This document shows positions 35,540 through 44,611 of a stretch of DNA of 64,000 nt, piece by piece. The DNA comes from Sporosarcina jiandibaonis (GTDB lineage Bacteria; Bacillota; Bacilli; Bacillales_A; Planococcaceae). The stretch lies in contig NZ_JAAOIY010000001.1 of assembly GCF_013184495.1 (NCBI RefSeq), forward strand, positions 558,001-622,000. The letters are read 5' to 3'. Position numbers and translations under genes: made by a program. The notes beneath the pieces are model-generated. The model was not told where the DNA came from and searched no databases. It saw only the letters and a list, made by a program, of their open reading frames with translations. Each line of letters begins with the position of its first letter. The stretch's first letter is position 1.

Positions 35540-36226
35540 TTATTTCATTTCTGCTTTTCGTTTGAATTGTTGCATTGCAAAGGTGTGTGCATATTTCACT
35601 CTTGTCAAACCAAACCACCATAAAAATAACATAAATGGAATAATTAAATATAAAAACATTTCCTGAATTAGAAAAATACTATTATAAACGAAATGAAGAA
35701 AGAAAGGGGCTAAGAAAGCGACAAATAAAATACTTTTCTTTTTCGCTTCATCGGCGAATTTTGCCCTTCCTAAATAATAACCAAGAACGACACCGAACAA
35801 TGCATGGCTTGAAACTGGTAATAATGCTCTTAAAAATGCAATATCAGTTCCGTATGTTAATAAGTAGAGTATATTTTCAACTGTTGCAAAACCCAGAGAA
35901 ATACTTGCTCCGTATAATATCCCATCGTACGCATCTTCAAATTCCACATGATGGTAAATCGTGAGAAATAATATGAGCCACTTAAAAAACTCTTCTATCC
36001 CACTCGAAAAAAGAACATTACTCACAAATTCATTTGAAAAAATTTGTTCTTCTTCAAATACATGCTGTGCGAATAAAATAGGGAATGTCATAATAGCACC
36101 GTATAAAAATGTTTGCAATAATGTACGGGAAGGTTCTTTCGCAATTTCTTTTCGCAAATAAAAATAGCTAAATAGTGCCAATCCAGGCGCAATTGCCACG
36201 GTAAACAATATAAACATGAACGGCAC
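35540..36226 (-). CDS. prsW: intramembrane protease PrsW
   Basis: Multi-pass membrane protease. In B. subtilis PrsW makes the site-1 cut of the anti-sigma factor RsiW and so activates sigma-W under envelope stress. The catalytic glutamates are in SSGIEEFFKWLILF (EExxK) and the later conserved His in PVSSHALFGVVLGYYLGRA, all within or next to membrane helices; about seven hydrophobic segments are visible. Length 228 aa. No sigW/rsiW pair is in this window, although another ECF pair (sigX-rsiX) is. Position between bdr and sleB matches B. subtilis. Confidence 0.9.
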   Translation of the reverse strand: MPFMFILFTVAIAPGLALFSYFYLRKEIAKEPSRTLLQTFLYGAIMTFPILFAQHVFEEEQIFSNEFVSNVLFSSGIEEFFKWLILFLTIYHHVEFEDAYDGILYGASISLGFATVENILYLLTYGTDIAFLRALLPVSSHALFGVVLGYYLGRAKFADEAKKKSILFVAFLAPFFLHFVYNSIFLIQEMFLYLIIPFMLFLWWFGLTRVKYAHTFAMQQFKRKAEMK

Positions 36227-36252
36227 CCCTTCCCACTTATTGTAACGTCGTT

Positions 36253-37215
36253 TTATGTAGCTTTTTTAATAGCATTAGCGATTTGAACGCCGTGAAACCT
36301 GCCATTTTCTATAAAGATTTCATTTGCGTTATTACCTGCCGCTATAACGCCTGCAATATACAATCCTTTTATATTCGATTCCATTGTTTCTTCATTATAT
36401 AGTGGACAACCGCTTTCTCTGTCGATTTGAATGCCCATGTCCGTTAAGAATTCATGATTCGGATGATAACCAGTCATCGCAAAAACATAATCATTTTGAA
36501 TTTGAGTCGTTTTATCTTTATGTTCGATCGTGACGGATGTCTCGGTAATATTCACTACTTTTGACTCGAAGTGCATCTTTATCTCCCCGGATTTCACCAA
36601 ACTCTCGAATCCAGGTAAAATCCATGGCTTAACGCTAGGCGAATAATCAGATCCGCGATAAACGACTGTCACATTTGCACCTGCTCGTTCCAACTCAAGC
36701 GCTGCATCTACTGCAGAGTTTTTTCCGCCAATAACTACAACGTTTCTCTGAAAATAAGGATGTCCTTCTTTAAAATAGTGGAAAACATTCGGCAGGTTTT
36801 CACCTTCGACGCCCATCATGTTCGGATTGTCATAATAACCTGTCGCGACTACGACGTTTTTCGCTAGGTATTTTCGCTTATCAGTTTCTATATGAAAGCC
36901 GCCCGATGTTTTCTTGACTTGTTTCACTAGTTCGAAACTATTAACTTTGATGTTTTTCATCTTTACGACTTCGCGGTAGTAAACGAGCGCATCATTTCTC
37001 TTCGGCTTGTCTTTCGCTGTTATAAATGGAATATCGCCAATCGATAATTTAATACTTGAACTAAAAAATGTCTGGTGTGTCGGATAATTATAAATCGAAT
37101 TAACGATATTACCTTTTTCTATAACTAGGACTTTTAATCCTCTTTCCTGCAATTCAATTGCGGCGGATAACCCGCAAGGCCCCCCGCCAATAACAATCAC
37201 ATCTTCGTGTTGCAT
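36253..37215 (-). CDS. bdr: YpdA-family bacillithiol disulfide reductase
   Basis: FAD-dependent NADPH oxidoreductase that reduces oxidised bacillithiol. The FAD-binding motif is VIGGGPCGLSAAIELQERG (residues 8-26) with Cys14 directly after GGGP, the expected redox cysteine of YpdA; VVVIGGKNSAVDAALELERAG (about 160-180) binds NADPH. There is no CxxC pair as in thioredoxin reductase. Length 320 aa. It belongs functionally with bshA at 5105. The gudB gene adjacent to ypdA in B. subtilis is absent. Confidence 0.9.
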   Translation of the reverse strand: MQHEDVIVIGGGPCGLSAAIELQERGLKVLVIEKGNIVNSIYNYPTHQTFFSSSIKLSIGDIPFITAKDKPKRNDALVYYREVVKMKNIKVNSFELVKQVKKTSGGFHIETDKRKYLAKNVVVATGYYDNPNMMGVEGENLPNVFHYFKEGHPYFQRNVVVIGGKNSAVDAALELERAGANVTVVYRGSDYSPSVKPWILPGFESLVKSGEIKMHFESKVVNITETSVTIEHKDKTTQIQNDYVFAMTGYHPNHEFLTDMGIQIDRESGCPLYNEETMESNIKGLYIAGVIAAGNNANEIFIENGRFHGVQIANAIKKAT

Positions 37216-37280
37216 TTTACCGCTCCTATCAAATCCGCATCGGCAAATTCCTTTATTTTACCAACGCTTAAACTTTTTTC

Positions 37281-38072
37281 CTAATAGATTATTGTTAGTA
37301 CATGACATTCAGATGGCGCTCCGAGCCGCATTGGCACTGTAGTCGTACCATAGCCATTACTAACTAGTTTAGTTCGCTTGGAATTTGTTTGAAAACTTCC
37401 TTTTTCCAACAATCCATACTTGCCAATTCTAATTTGTCCGCCGTGCGTATGGCCCGCCAGCATGACGGTTGCAATGTTTGAAGGTATTCTATTTTCAATT
37501 TCCCGTAATACTCTTGGCTGATGACATATTAGTAGTATATGTTCATAGTCATTAATATTTCTCAAGGTTTTTTCAATGTCGACATTTTCGCTCGTTGGAT
37601 CGTCCGTTCCGCAAATCCCCCAAGATTCATGGCCGGGTATAGGAATGTTGTTATTTTCTAACATGATTACGCGATACCTTCTCATAATATTACGTATTTC
37701 TTGTTCCCCGGCTTCACGATCGTTATTTCCCCATACATAGTATACCTGTCCTAGCTTTGAAAGACTTCGAATGTTTGAAGCAATACGTGACAACGGCACC
37801 CCTTTTTCTGCCAAATCTCCGCCAATAATAATGAGGTCAATATCCCGGTCAATTTTTCCGATTAATTTACGGTTTATTTTTCTTCGATGAATGTCTGAAA
37901 TGAAAAACACCTTAAGTTTCGTTTTCTTATTATTTGGGGTTTTGATCGTTACTAAATGGTGAACTACATTCCTTCTAAATGCATTTGTCAGCATACGCAA
38001 TAGCATCGAAGGAATTAAAATCATTAATGTTTTCAGCACTATTTTATACGTAATAACCCGCCGCCTTTCCAT
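37281..38072 (-). CDS. ypbG: calcineurin-like metallophosphoesterase YpbG
   Basis: Two-metal phosphoesterase with an N-terminal membrane anchor (about residues 10-30). All motifs are visible: FISDIHRRK, LIIIGGDLAEKG, WGNNDREAG, LLICHQPRV and MLAGHTHGGQIRIG. This arrangement is typical of the YkuE/YpbG branch. The substrate is not known; related proteins act on lipid or nucleotide phosphates. Length 263 aa. Neighbours on both sides correspond to ypdA and ypbE of B. subtilis; ypbF is missing. Confidence 0.78.
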   Translation of the reverse strand: MERRRVITYKIVLKTLMILIPSMLLRMLTNAFRRNVVHHLVTIKTPNNKKTKLKVFFISDIHRRKINRKLIGKIDRDIDLIIIGGDLAEKGVPLSRIASNIRSLSKLGQVYYVWGNNDREAGEQEIRNIMRRYRVIMLENNNIPIPGHESWGICGTDDPTSENVDIEKTLRNINDYEHILLICHQPRVLREIENRIPSNIATVMLAGHTHGGQIRIGKYGLLEKGSFQTNSKRTKLVSNGYGTTTVPMRLGAPSECHVLTIIY

Positions 38073-38082
38073 TTAATTCAGA

Positions 38083-38112
38083 TAAAAAAAGACAAAGTGA
38101 GTACTCTTTGCC
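38083..38112 (-). terminator. terminator after the LysM protein gene
   Basis: On minus, GGCAAAG-8 bases-CTTTGTC followed by TTTTTTT. It lies 40 bases beyond the ypbE stop. Confidence 0.8.
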
Positions 38113-38152
38113 TTTGCTTCTTTAATCTAAACATTGATAAGATTTGCATGAG

Positions 38153-38836
38153 TTATGGAATCGTAAGCACTTGGCCGACATAAATTTCATTGGATGTCAG
38201 TCCGTTTGCCTGCTTAATCTTTTCTACACCATTACCGGATTGATAGTGGACGACTGAAATGCTGTAGATCGTTTCACCCGCCATAACCGTATGTGTTTTC
38301 ATCGCTGGTTTTTCTACGGGTTTTTCTTCTGCTTTTTCTTCTACTTTTGCAACTGTTTTTTTCTCTTCTTGTATGTTATCTTTTGCTTCCGCTTTTTCTT
38401 CGTTTTTTTCTGCATTATTTGATTTATCGACAGACTTGGAAGAACTATCTTCTTGCCTATTTCTTTCCGTCTTTTTAGGTTCTTCTTTTGGTGGTGCCTC
38501 GGTTATTTTCTCATCATCTTTTTCATCGTTTACAATATTATTATCTTCTGGCTTTATTTCATTTGTCTTATTCGTTCTCGTCTCATACTTAACCCGAGAA
38601 TCTTGAGCAGCGGTTGTGGTTTTATCCGTATCTATATACCAATTAATAACGACAAATACGATAATAATGATAAACATTCCGAAAATAACATTAATCATCA
38701 TATGCTTTGGTTTCTTGTTGCTATTACGTTTCTTCTTATATAATTCGGCGCGAGATTTAATAACAGTTGGTTCTTCATCTAGTTTAATTTTTTGCCTATG
38801 CTCTTCGAATTCCGATCTATAGTCATCTTTTTTCAT
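38153..38836 (-). CDS. ypbE: membrane-anchored LysM protein YpbE
   Basis: Layout: basic cytosolic N terminus (residues 1-45), one membrane helix (MINVIFGMFIIIIVFVVINW, about 47-66), a long charged low-complexity linker rich in Glu, Lys and Asn (about 75-175), and a C-terminal LysM domain (about 180-227; THTVMAGETIYSISVVHY and the closing IYVGQVLTIP) that should bind peptidoglycan outside the cell. No catalytic domain is seen. Length 227 aa. Position before recQ matches B. subtilis YpbE. The linker composition is unusual relative to neighbours but reads as ordinary coding sequence. Confidence 0.8.
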   Translation of the reverse strand: MKKDDYRSEFEEHRQKIKLDEEPTVIKSRAELYKKKRNSNKKPKHMMINVIFGMFIIIIVFVVINWYIDTDKTTTAAQDSRVKYETRTNKTNEIKPEDNNIVNDEKDDEKITEAPPKEEPKKTERNRQEDSSSKSVDKSNNAEKNEEKAEAKDNIQEEKKTVAKVEEKAEEKPVEKPAMKTHTVMAGETIYSISVVHYQSGNGVEKIKQANGLTSNEIYVGQVLTIP

Positions 38837-38912
38837 TTTTATAATTCTCCTATCACAATCAAACTCTCTTTATATTATGGCGAAATTTTCGTCAAAAGTA
38901 AACGAATGATAT

Positions 38913-40352
38913 TTAACTTTGCAGAAGTCTAGCTAATCTATCTGCCCAATCGACTATTTGCCTTGTCGAATTTCCTCGCTTCATCTCAAATAGCCAGTCC
39001 TCTTCGCCTAAGCCGCATACTGAACAACAAGACGCCGGAGCCGCGACTAATGTTTCACCATAAAATTTTAAAAGTGATTTTCGAATACAATTTTCACCAT
39101 TAATGATATGCAACATATTCTGCAATTGTTTTTCCTTCTCTGTTTTTTGTTCCTTTATTTTTAGTAAGGCGCTCTCCATCGGCATCCTCTCGAGATAATA
39201 GTCGATTATCCGTGTTCCGGTTTCGCTGATTCCTGATAATTGGGTCGCTTCATTTTTCGAGGAACCTTCTTTTATAAGATTGAAGTAATGTCGAACTTCA
39301 GTCTCTGTCGGCAGATCATTTTGTACGATAAACCGTGTCTTTCCGATATCTTCTTCCGTAAATAGCAAAGTCGCAGCAGATAAATCACCATCGCGGCCCG
39401 CACGGCCAACTTCTTGCATATAGCCAGCAATTGTTGAAGACATATTTTCATGGATAACTTGTCGAATATCATTTTTATGTATGCCCATTCCAAACGCTGT
39501 CGTTGCGCAGATCCAATTAATTTCACCCGTGATAAACTGTTCTTGAATAAATGCACGATCTTCTTGTTCCATTCCTGCATGATACGAAGCAATTGATATG
39601 CCATGTTCTTTTAAATAAATAGCTAGCTCATCTGCGCGTTTTCTTGAAGCGACATAAATAATCCCGGGACCTGCCGTCTTTTTAGTTCGTTCAAGTATCC
39701 AAGCTGTTTTTTCATGTTCTGAGTTCATTTGCTTCATCGAATAGGATATGTTCTTTCGATCCAATGAATGTTTATGAACAGCCGGAGTTTCTAGGCGCAA
39801 ATAGTTAATGATATCTCCTAACACCTGGTTATCAGCCGTCGCAGTTAAAGCCAATATATTCGGTCTTTCCAATTGTTTAAGGAACTCGCCGATTCGCAAA
39901 TAGTCCGGCCTAAAATCAAATCCCCATTGCGAAATACAATGTGCTTCATCAACTACGATAAAAGCAATTTTCAGTTTCTTGATTTGCTCTGCAACATTAT
40001 TTTGCATTAACATTTCTGGCGAAATGAATATAAATTTATATAAGTCTAATCGGTTCATAATTCGTTGACGATCTTTATATGCCAGAAAGGAATTTATGGC
40101 CACAACCCGTTTTTCACCGTTTTTTTTCATAATCGCTACTTGATCTTCCATCAAAGCGACCAATGGAGAAATTATTAAAACCGCACCATTTTTTATATAG
40201 GCTGGAAGTTGATAACATAAAGATTTTCCACTTCCCGTAGGCAAAATAGCAATCGTGTCTCGATTTGAAATGACATTGCGAATAACTTCTTCTTGTCCAA
40301 CTCTGAAATGTTCGAAACCGAATTTTTTCAACAAGATTGATTTGATATCCAC
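38913..40352 (-). CDS. recQ: RecQ-family DNA helicase (short form)
   Basis: 3'-5' superfamily 2 helicase for recombination and stalled-fork repair. FGFEHFRVGQEEVI (motif 0), LPTGSGKSLCYQLPA (Walker A), VVDEAHCISQWGFDFRP (DEAH plus the RecQ loop), LALTATA, and QEVGRAGRDG (motif VI) are all present. A zinc region near the C terminus shows CIRKSLLKFYGE and CCSVCGLGEEDW. At 479 aa it stops there and lacks the HRDC domain of E. coli RecQ. The start overlaps the ypbB end by 25 bases, so the two are coupled. Confidence 0.93.
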   Translation of the reverse strand: MDIKSILLKKFGFEHFRVGQEEVIRNVISNRDTIAILPTGSGKSLCYQLPAYIKNGAVLIISPLVALMEDQVAIMKKNGEKRVVAINSFLAYKDRQRIMNRLDLYKFIFISPEMLMQNNVAEQIKKLKIAFIVVDEAHCISQWGFDFRPDYLRIGEFLKQLERPNILALTATADNQVLGDIINYLRLETPAVHKHSLDRKNISYSMKQMNSEHEKTAWILERTKKTAGPGIIYVASRKRADELAIYLKEHGISIASYHAGMEQEDRAFIQEQFITGEINWICATTAFGMGIHKNDIRQVIHENMSSTIAGYMQEVGRAGRDGDLSAATLLFTEEDIGKTRFIVQNDLPTETEVRHYFNLIKEGSSKNEATQLSGISETGTRIIDYYLERMPMESALLKIKEQKTEKEKQLQNMLHIINGENCIRKSLLKFYGETLVAAPASCCSVCGLGEEDWLFEMKRGNSTRQIVDWADRLARLLQS

Positions 40353-41392
40353 TTAGCTCCTCCTCTCGACCCTGTTCCTAATATAAGCCTTAATTGAAAG
40401 TAAGTAAGTGACGGGAATTCTTCCTTTAATAACCGCAATCTTTTAGTGCCTAATTCCGATGATTTAGCTACTACAGCAGCAATCTCAGTTGCAGAAACGA
40501 ATTCTTCTATTGGAAATGATTGATCATTAATCGAAATTTCAACAAAATGATCTTCAATTGTACTCATCTTCAAATGACGTAATTGTGAAATCTTTTGCAT
40601 CGACATTCCTTGGTTAAATAGTTCTTTAGTTTTAATAGTAGACTCAGTCAGGTATGTCGACACTTGAATATTCTTTATTATCTCCGTCAAAAGCGGATAC
40701 TTTGAAGATTGACTAATCGTTTGCAGCAACATATGTAAACTCTCAATATAATACAAAGAAAGCGTAAATGGTTTTATACCCATTTCATCCGATAACTGCT
40801 TCCATGTCCATCCAGCATGCTTATAACCGCCTAAACGATGAACAAAAATAGTTTTTTGACAACCATTCATGCCGCTTTGTTCTATTGAATTGCGGAGTTC
40901 TTGAAATAATTGATTGGAAAATTCCTCATCAAGAATTCTTTGTTTAAGCAGGAACTCTTTTACGAATAATTGAATATCGTAATCATTTTGCATAGGCATA
41001 AAGGATTTTTGATCAGCCCTGAAATAAGACGCAGTTTGAACGATTAATGAAAGCCTAGAGAAAAAAACATGTTCTCTTCCTCGATAATCCCATCCATTAA
41101 ATCGATATAATGGCAAAGTATGGAGAACTTCTTTCCCTTTCTTTGTAATGTAAACGACAGAATCCTCATCAATCGAAATATACCCGGCTTTTTTCAAATG
41201 ATTTATAGCCCCATCAAATACATCAATCTTTAATCTCGGCAATATGCAAAAAAAACCTTTCAAACTATAATACTCAACATCTTGTAAAGTTTGGCCAGAT
41301 CGCTTTCCACGTAAAAGATGATAACTAGCATAAATCGATCGTTCTCCATCAAGGCGGCTAATTATAGTTAACAGCAAAAATGAGAGATCCAA
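40328..41392 (-). CDS. ypbB: helix-turn-helix protein YpbB
   Basis: Partner gene of recQ in Bacillales; function unknown. The C-terminal third contains a winged-helix/HTH-40-like segment (TKELFNQGMSMQKISQLRHLKMSTIEDHFVEI), the same helix-turn-helix type often fused to RecQ helicases as their accessory C-terminal domain. This suggests YpbB supplies in trans what the short RecQ lacks; that is inference. GGAGGGAGG precedes the region; I choose TTG 41392 because the TTG at 41413 overlaps this ribosome site. Length about 354 aa. Confidence 0.75.
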   Translation of the reverse strand: MDLSFLLLTIISRLDGERSIYASYHLLRGKRSGQTLQDVEYYSLKGFFCILPRLKIDVFDGAINHLKKAGYISIDEDSVVYITKKGKEVLHTLPLYRFNGWDYRGREHVFFSRLSLIVQTASYFRADQKSFMPMQNDYDIQLFVKEFLLKQRILDEEFSNQLFQELRNSIEQSGMNGCQKTIFVHRLGGYKHAGWTWKQLSDEMGIKPFTLSLYYIESLHMLLQTISQSSKYPLLTEIIKNIQVSTYLTESTIKTKELFNQGMSMQKISQLRHLKMSTIEDHFVEISINDQSFPIEEFVSATEIAAVVAKSSELGTKRLRLLKEEFPSLTYFQLRLILGTGSRGGAKWISNQSC

Positions 41393-41427
41393 AATAAAAT
41401 TTCCTCCCTCCAAATAATAGTATTATG

Positions 41428-41456
41428 TTGAAAAAAACTGTCATTATCATTAGAAT
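41428..41456 (+). promoter_or_regulatory. sigma-A promoter of fer
   Basis: TTGAAA, exactly 17 bases, TAGAAT; five of six matches at both hexamers. It lies 48 bases before the fer start and is divergent from ypbB. Confidence 0.75.
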
Positions 41457-41458
41457 AG

Positions 41459-41755
<297 letters not shown>

Positions 41756-41799
41756 AAAGAAGTGCTAAGGCTAGATACATCTAGCTTTAGCACTTCTTA
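41756..41799 (+). terminator. terminator after fer
   Basis: AAGAAGTGCTAA-GGCTAG-atacat-CTAGC-TTTAGCACTTCTT gives a stem of about 17 bp. It is followed by an alternating TA tract (41799-41811). The converging ribU gene may use it as well. Confidence 0.85.
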
Positions 41800-41812
41800 T
41801 ATATATATATGA

Positions 41813-42397
41813 TCATTCTGGCATCAACTTAGTACGTTGTTTTTCAATCCACGTTTTCATCCTTGCAAATAATAGAATCGTAAGCGCCATTAAAATCGCG
41901 CCTTTTATCAAGTTAAACGGCAGTATTCCGTAAAATAGCATCACATGCAACGCATCCCCCGTAACAGGCGGCATATTTAAAAAGTAAGTGTACATCGGCA
42001 GGAATACAGCGTAATTCAACAGTGTCATCCCGACAGCCATTGAAACTGTTCCAGCAATTAGCCCGGCTACTAAACCTTTTGCTGTGCGGAACTTATTAAA
42101 AATATAGTAAATCGGCAAGATGAATAATACACCAGTTGTAAAGTTCGCAATTTCACCAACCGGGACCCCAGTAGGGCTTCCGCTCAAGAACCAATGTAAA
42201 AGATTCTTTATAAGTTCCACGGTAATTCCAGCAACCGGACCTAATGTCATGACTGCAAGAACAGCAGGGATTTCGCCAAAATCGACCTTTAAAAAAGACG
42301 GTAGTGCCGGCAATGGAAAGTTGAATTGCATCAATACTGTCGCGATGCTTCCAAGCATTGCGATTATAACCATTCTTCGTAACTTATTGCTATTCAT
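41813..42397 (-). CDS. ribU: riboflavin ECF transporter S component RibU
   Basis: Substrate-binding membrane subunit of the energy-coupling-factor transporter for riboflavin (B. subtilis FmnP/YpaA). About six hydrophobic helices; KLRRMVIIAMLGSIATVLMQFNFPLP at the start carries the conserved N-terminal segment that contacts EcfT, and EIPAVLAVMTLGPVAGITVELIKNLLHW is the family signature. Length 194 aa. Start at 42397 because AGAGAGG lies about 6 bases upstream. The upstream FMN riboswitch with a terminator independently supports the substrate. The EcfA/EcfT partners are not in the window. Confidence 0.95.
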   Translation of the reverse strand: MNSNKLRRMVIIAMLGSIATVLMQFNFPLPALPSFLKVDFGEIPAVLAVMTLGPVAGITVELIKNLLHWFLSGSPTGVPVGEIANFTTGVLFILPIYYIFNKFRTAKGLVAGLIAGTVSMAVGMTLLNYAVFLPMYTYFLNMPPVTGDALHVMLFYGILPFNLIKGAILMALTILLFARMKTWIEKQRTKLMPE

Positions 42398-42461
42398 TTG
42401 TTTCCTCTCTCCTTGTTCGATTCTCTTCAAAAGAGGAAAGGACGGTCCGCCATTTTTTAAT

Positions 42462-42498
42462 GAAAAACTCCCTAAAGCAAATAAGCTCTAGGGAGTTG
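42462..42498 (-). terminator. attenuator of the FMN riboswitch
   Basis: On minus, CAACTCCCTAGAGC-ttatt-TGCTTTAGGGAGTTTTTC, a 12-13 bp stem with a T run, placed about 95 bases after the aptamer and 65 bases before ribU. It is the expected off-state structure when FMN is bound. Confidence 0.88.
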
Positions 42499-42591
42499 CA
42501 TTAGGCACATTTAAGATACTGATAGGCAAAATAGTTTTCCCCATCATTAAATAGGCACCTCTTTTGTATATTCACAAAAAAGACGACCGTA

Positions 42592-42722
42592 CCTTCACCT
42601 TCTCCCATCCAGACTATACTGTCGGCTCTGGAATCGCACCAGAATCAGCTTGTAAGCTCGCGGGCTCGGAACTCTATGAATTCCATTACCGCCGGTCGGG
42701 AATTACACCCTGCCCCGAAGAT
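42592..42722 (-). ncRNA. FMN riboswitch (RFN element)
   Basis: On minus, in order: TTCGGGGCAGGGTG, ATTCCCGACCGGCGGTAAT, a variable hairpin, AGCCCGCGAGC, GATTCTGGTGCGATTCCAG, GCCGACAGT, then AGTCTGGATGGGAGAAGG. These are the conserved blocks of the RFN element in the correct order and spacing. With the downstream terminator it should switch off ribU when FMN is plentiful. Confidence 0.97.
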
Positions 42723-42757
42723 GAATCAATATTTTATTGTTACATCATTATCATACA

Positions 42758-42800
42758 TAAAAAAAAGCGACTTGTAAACTCAATTGTTTACGGGTCGCTT
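42758..42800 (-). terminator. terminator after rsiX
   Basis: On minus, AAGCGACCCGTAAAC-aattga-GTTTACAAGTCGCTT followed by TTTTTTATG; about 15 bp with one mismatch. It closes the sigX-rsiX operon. Confidence 0.92.
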
Positions 42801-42805
42801 GTTTC

Positions 42806-44047
42806 TTACTTTACTAGAAATGGCATTTCATTTGGCCCGATCGGGATTGGTAACGGTTCACTTAGGTTAAATCCATTCCATTCAGTCTGTAAGATATTTT
42901 CAAATTGTATTTGTTGATCAAAGCTTGCTCCAGTTAGCAATATGCCTTCGATTAACTGATTGGCTTCTTTTGCCGACATCGATAAGAGGTCTAATGGTTT
43001 CTCAAACTTTACGATAGTAAGTTCATTTTTTTCTACTACTTCAAATTTCAGGTTTGCTGGAATGACTGGAAAATAAATATCATTCGGTTTAACTTTCATC
43101 TCTTGAAGAGCAGTTTCTAGATTTTCATAGCTATTAGAGAAATTCGACGATAAAAACTCTTGACCATCAGATTGTTTGAACAAGTAATAATTATAACGAT
43201 TTACACCGCTATTCAACTTCATCGGTTTACTCGGTTCTCCGACTTGATCAAATTCAACAGGAGTTCCATCTTCATTTTCAAATCTGACTTCCTTGAAACC
43301 GTAAAATGTATCTTGCAGCGTGCCTCGATGTGTCTCGATTGTGCCAGAAGCAATGTCATACCCATGTCCGGCAGGTAATGTTTGAACGAGTACATCCCCA
43401 TCAACTGAAAATGTACCTTTATAAGGATGATAATCATAAAATCCTAGAGCTTCTTCATCGATTTTTCCAGCATATTTCATGTACAAATCCAAACTATTCG
43501 GTTCTACATCACCGAAATCTTCTTTAATCTGGCTGTTCGGAATTAGGAATGTTACAGGGATGCTAGACGCCGCTTCACTAGCAAGACCTAAATGAAACAC
43601 TGTATATCCCGCTGTATCATCGGGATATACAGCGAAATGAGATGGAGTATTTTCTTCATCAATCCCATTATTTAATTCATTCGCCTGATCCATTTCATCT
43701 ACAGCCATTTCTTCGGATTCATTTTCAAATGCATCATCACTGCTGAAAACATTCATGTCTTCATTGTTCCCTTTGTCCATGACCATCATACTCGCCTCAT
43801 CATTTGAACTATTGTTCTTTAGCATAGATGGAATCAATAATGTCAAAACCAGAAGTACTGCTACGGCTACAAATGCTGGTATATAGTTTCTTTTGGTTTT
43901 CCGAACCGGTTTTTGCTTAGTCAAATTCTGCATTCGATTATCTTGTTTAATGCGCGACAATACATCTTCTTTGGAACGAGTATCATGGAGATTCGGCAGA
44001 CCCTGAAGAAGTTTTTGTATTTTCTCATCGTCCCACTTATTCGTCAC
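42806..44047 (-). CDS. rsiX: RsiX-type anti-sigma factor
   Basis: Probable membrane anti-sigma factor that holds SigX inactive. The N-terminal 55 residues are cytosolic and basic (MTNKWDDEKIQKLLQGLPNL), one membrane helix follows (YIPAFVAVAVLLVLTLLIPSML, about 53-74), then an acidic Asp/Glu-rich stretch (80-130) and a large extracytoplasmic beta-rich domain without a motif I recognise. The protein is 413 aa, somewhat longer than the B. subtilis protein. It begins 6 bases after sigX, the usual sigma/anti-sigma arrangement. Assignment rests on topology and synteny with resE-sigX-rsiX. Confidence 0.8.
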   Translation of the reverse strand: MTNKWDDEKIQKLLQGLPNLHDTRSKEDVLSRIKQDNRMQNLTKQKPVRKTKRNYIPAFVAVAVLLVLTLLIPSMLKNNSSNDEASMMVMDKGNNEDMNVFSSDDAFENESEEMAVDEMDQANELNNGIDEENTPSHFAVYPDDTAGYTVFHLGLASEAASSIPVTFLIPNSQIKEDFGDVEPNSLDLYMKYAGKIDEEALGFYDYHPYKGTFSVDGDVLVQTLPAGHGYDIASGTIETHRGTLQDTFYGFKEVRFENEDGTPVEFDQVGEPSKPMKLNSGVNRYNYYLFKQSDGQEFLSSNFSNSYENLETALQEMKVKPNDIYFPVIPANLKFEVVEKNELTIVKFEKPLDLLSMSAKEANQLIEGILLTGASFDQQIQFENILQTEWNGFNLSEPLPIPIGPNEMPFLVK

Positions 44048-44053
44048 TTGTTA

Positions 44054-44560
44054 TCACCTACTTAATTTTTTACGTAAAGCGTTGACCGCTCTATGTTGCG
44101 TGGTTTTAACTTTACCTTCACTCCAGCCAAGGATTTCTGCTGTTTCTGAAATAGAAAGATCGTGTATGAACCTCATATGAATGACCATCTTTTGGTCTCC
44201 CGTACATGTATCAAGGACAGCCAAAAGTTCTTTCATTTCTTCGTTTAAGACAACTAGACTATCGGGAAGTATTTCTGGTGAAACCAATTCACTTTTCTCC
44301 CAATCGAATTTATCAAGCGAATGTTTTCTGCGCACTGAATTTTTTCTGTAATGGTCAATCGCAACGTTTTTGGCAATTGAAAAAAGCCATGTCTTTTCGG
44401 AACTTTTCCCCTGGAAACCGGAATACGCTCTCAGAACTCTAACATAGACCTCATGCATTAAATCTTCGGCCTGGTCGCGGTCTCTTATTAAATAAATGAG
44501 AAACCGAAAAACATCGTTATGGTACTGATCATATAATCGGTTAAAAACGGAGTCGTCCAT
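44054..44560 (-). CDS. sigX: ECF sigma factor SigX
   Basis: Extracytoplasmic-function sigma factor. Region 2 is DVFRFLIYLIRDRDQAEDLMHEVYVRVLRAYSGFQ (with the DQAEDL pattern) and WLFSIAKNVAIDHYR; region 4 is MVIHMRFIHDLSISETAEILGWSEGKVKTTQHRAVNALRKKL, an HTH. Length 168 aa. In Bacillus SigX controls cell-envelope charge genes and often its own operon. It lies 51 bases after resE and next to its anti-sigma gene. Confidence 0.9.
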   Translation of the reverse strand: MDDSVFNRLYDQYHNDVFRFLIYLIRDRDQAEDLMHEVYVRVLRAYSGFQGKSSEKTWLFSIAKNVAIDHYRKNSVRRKHSLDKFDWEKSELVSPEILPDSLVVLNEEMKELLAVLDTCTGDQKMVIHMRFIHDLSISETAEILGWSEGKVKTTQHRAVNALRKKLSR

Positions 44561-44611
44561 GAAATCCCCCCGTTCATTCTATTAGTCGTCTAACTTTACA
44601 AAAAGTTACAC

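Noticed and set aside
41799-41811. TA dinucleotide tract as a microsatellite or origin-like element
   Set aside because: Only about six repeats; it serves as the AT-rich tail of the fer terminator and has no DnaA boxes near it.
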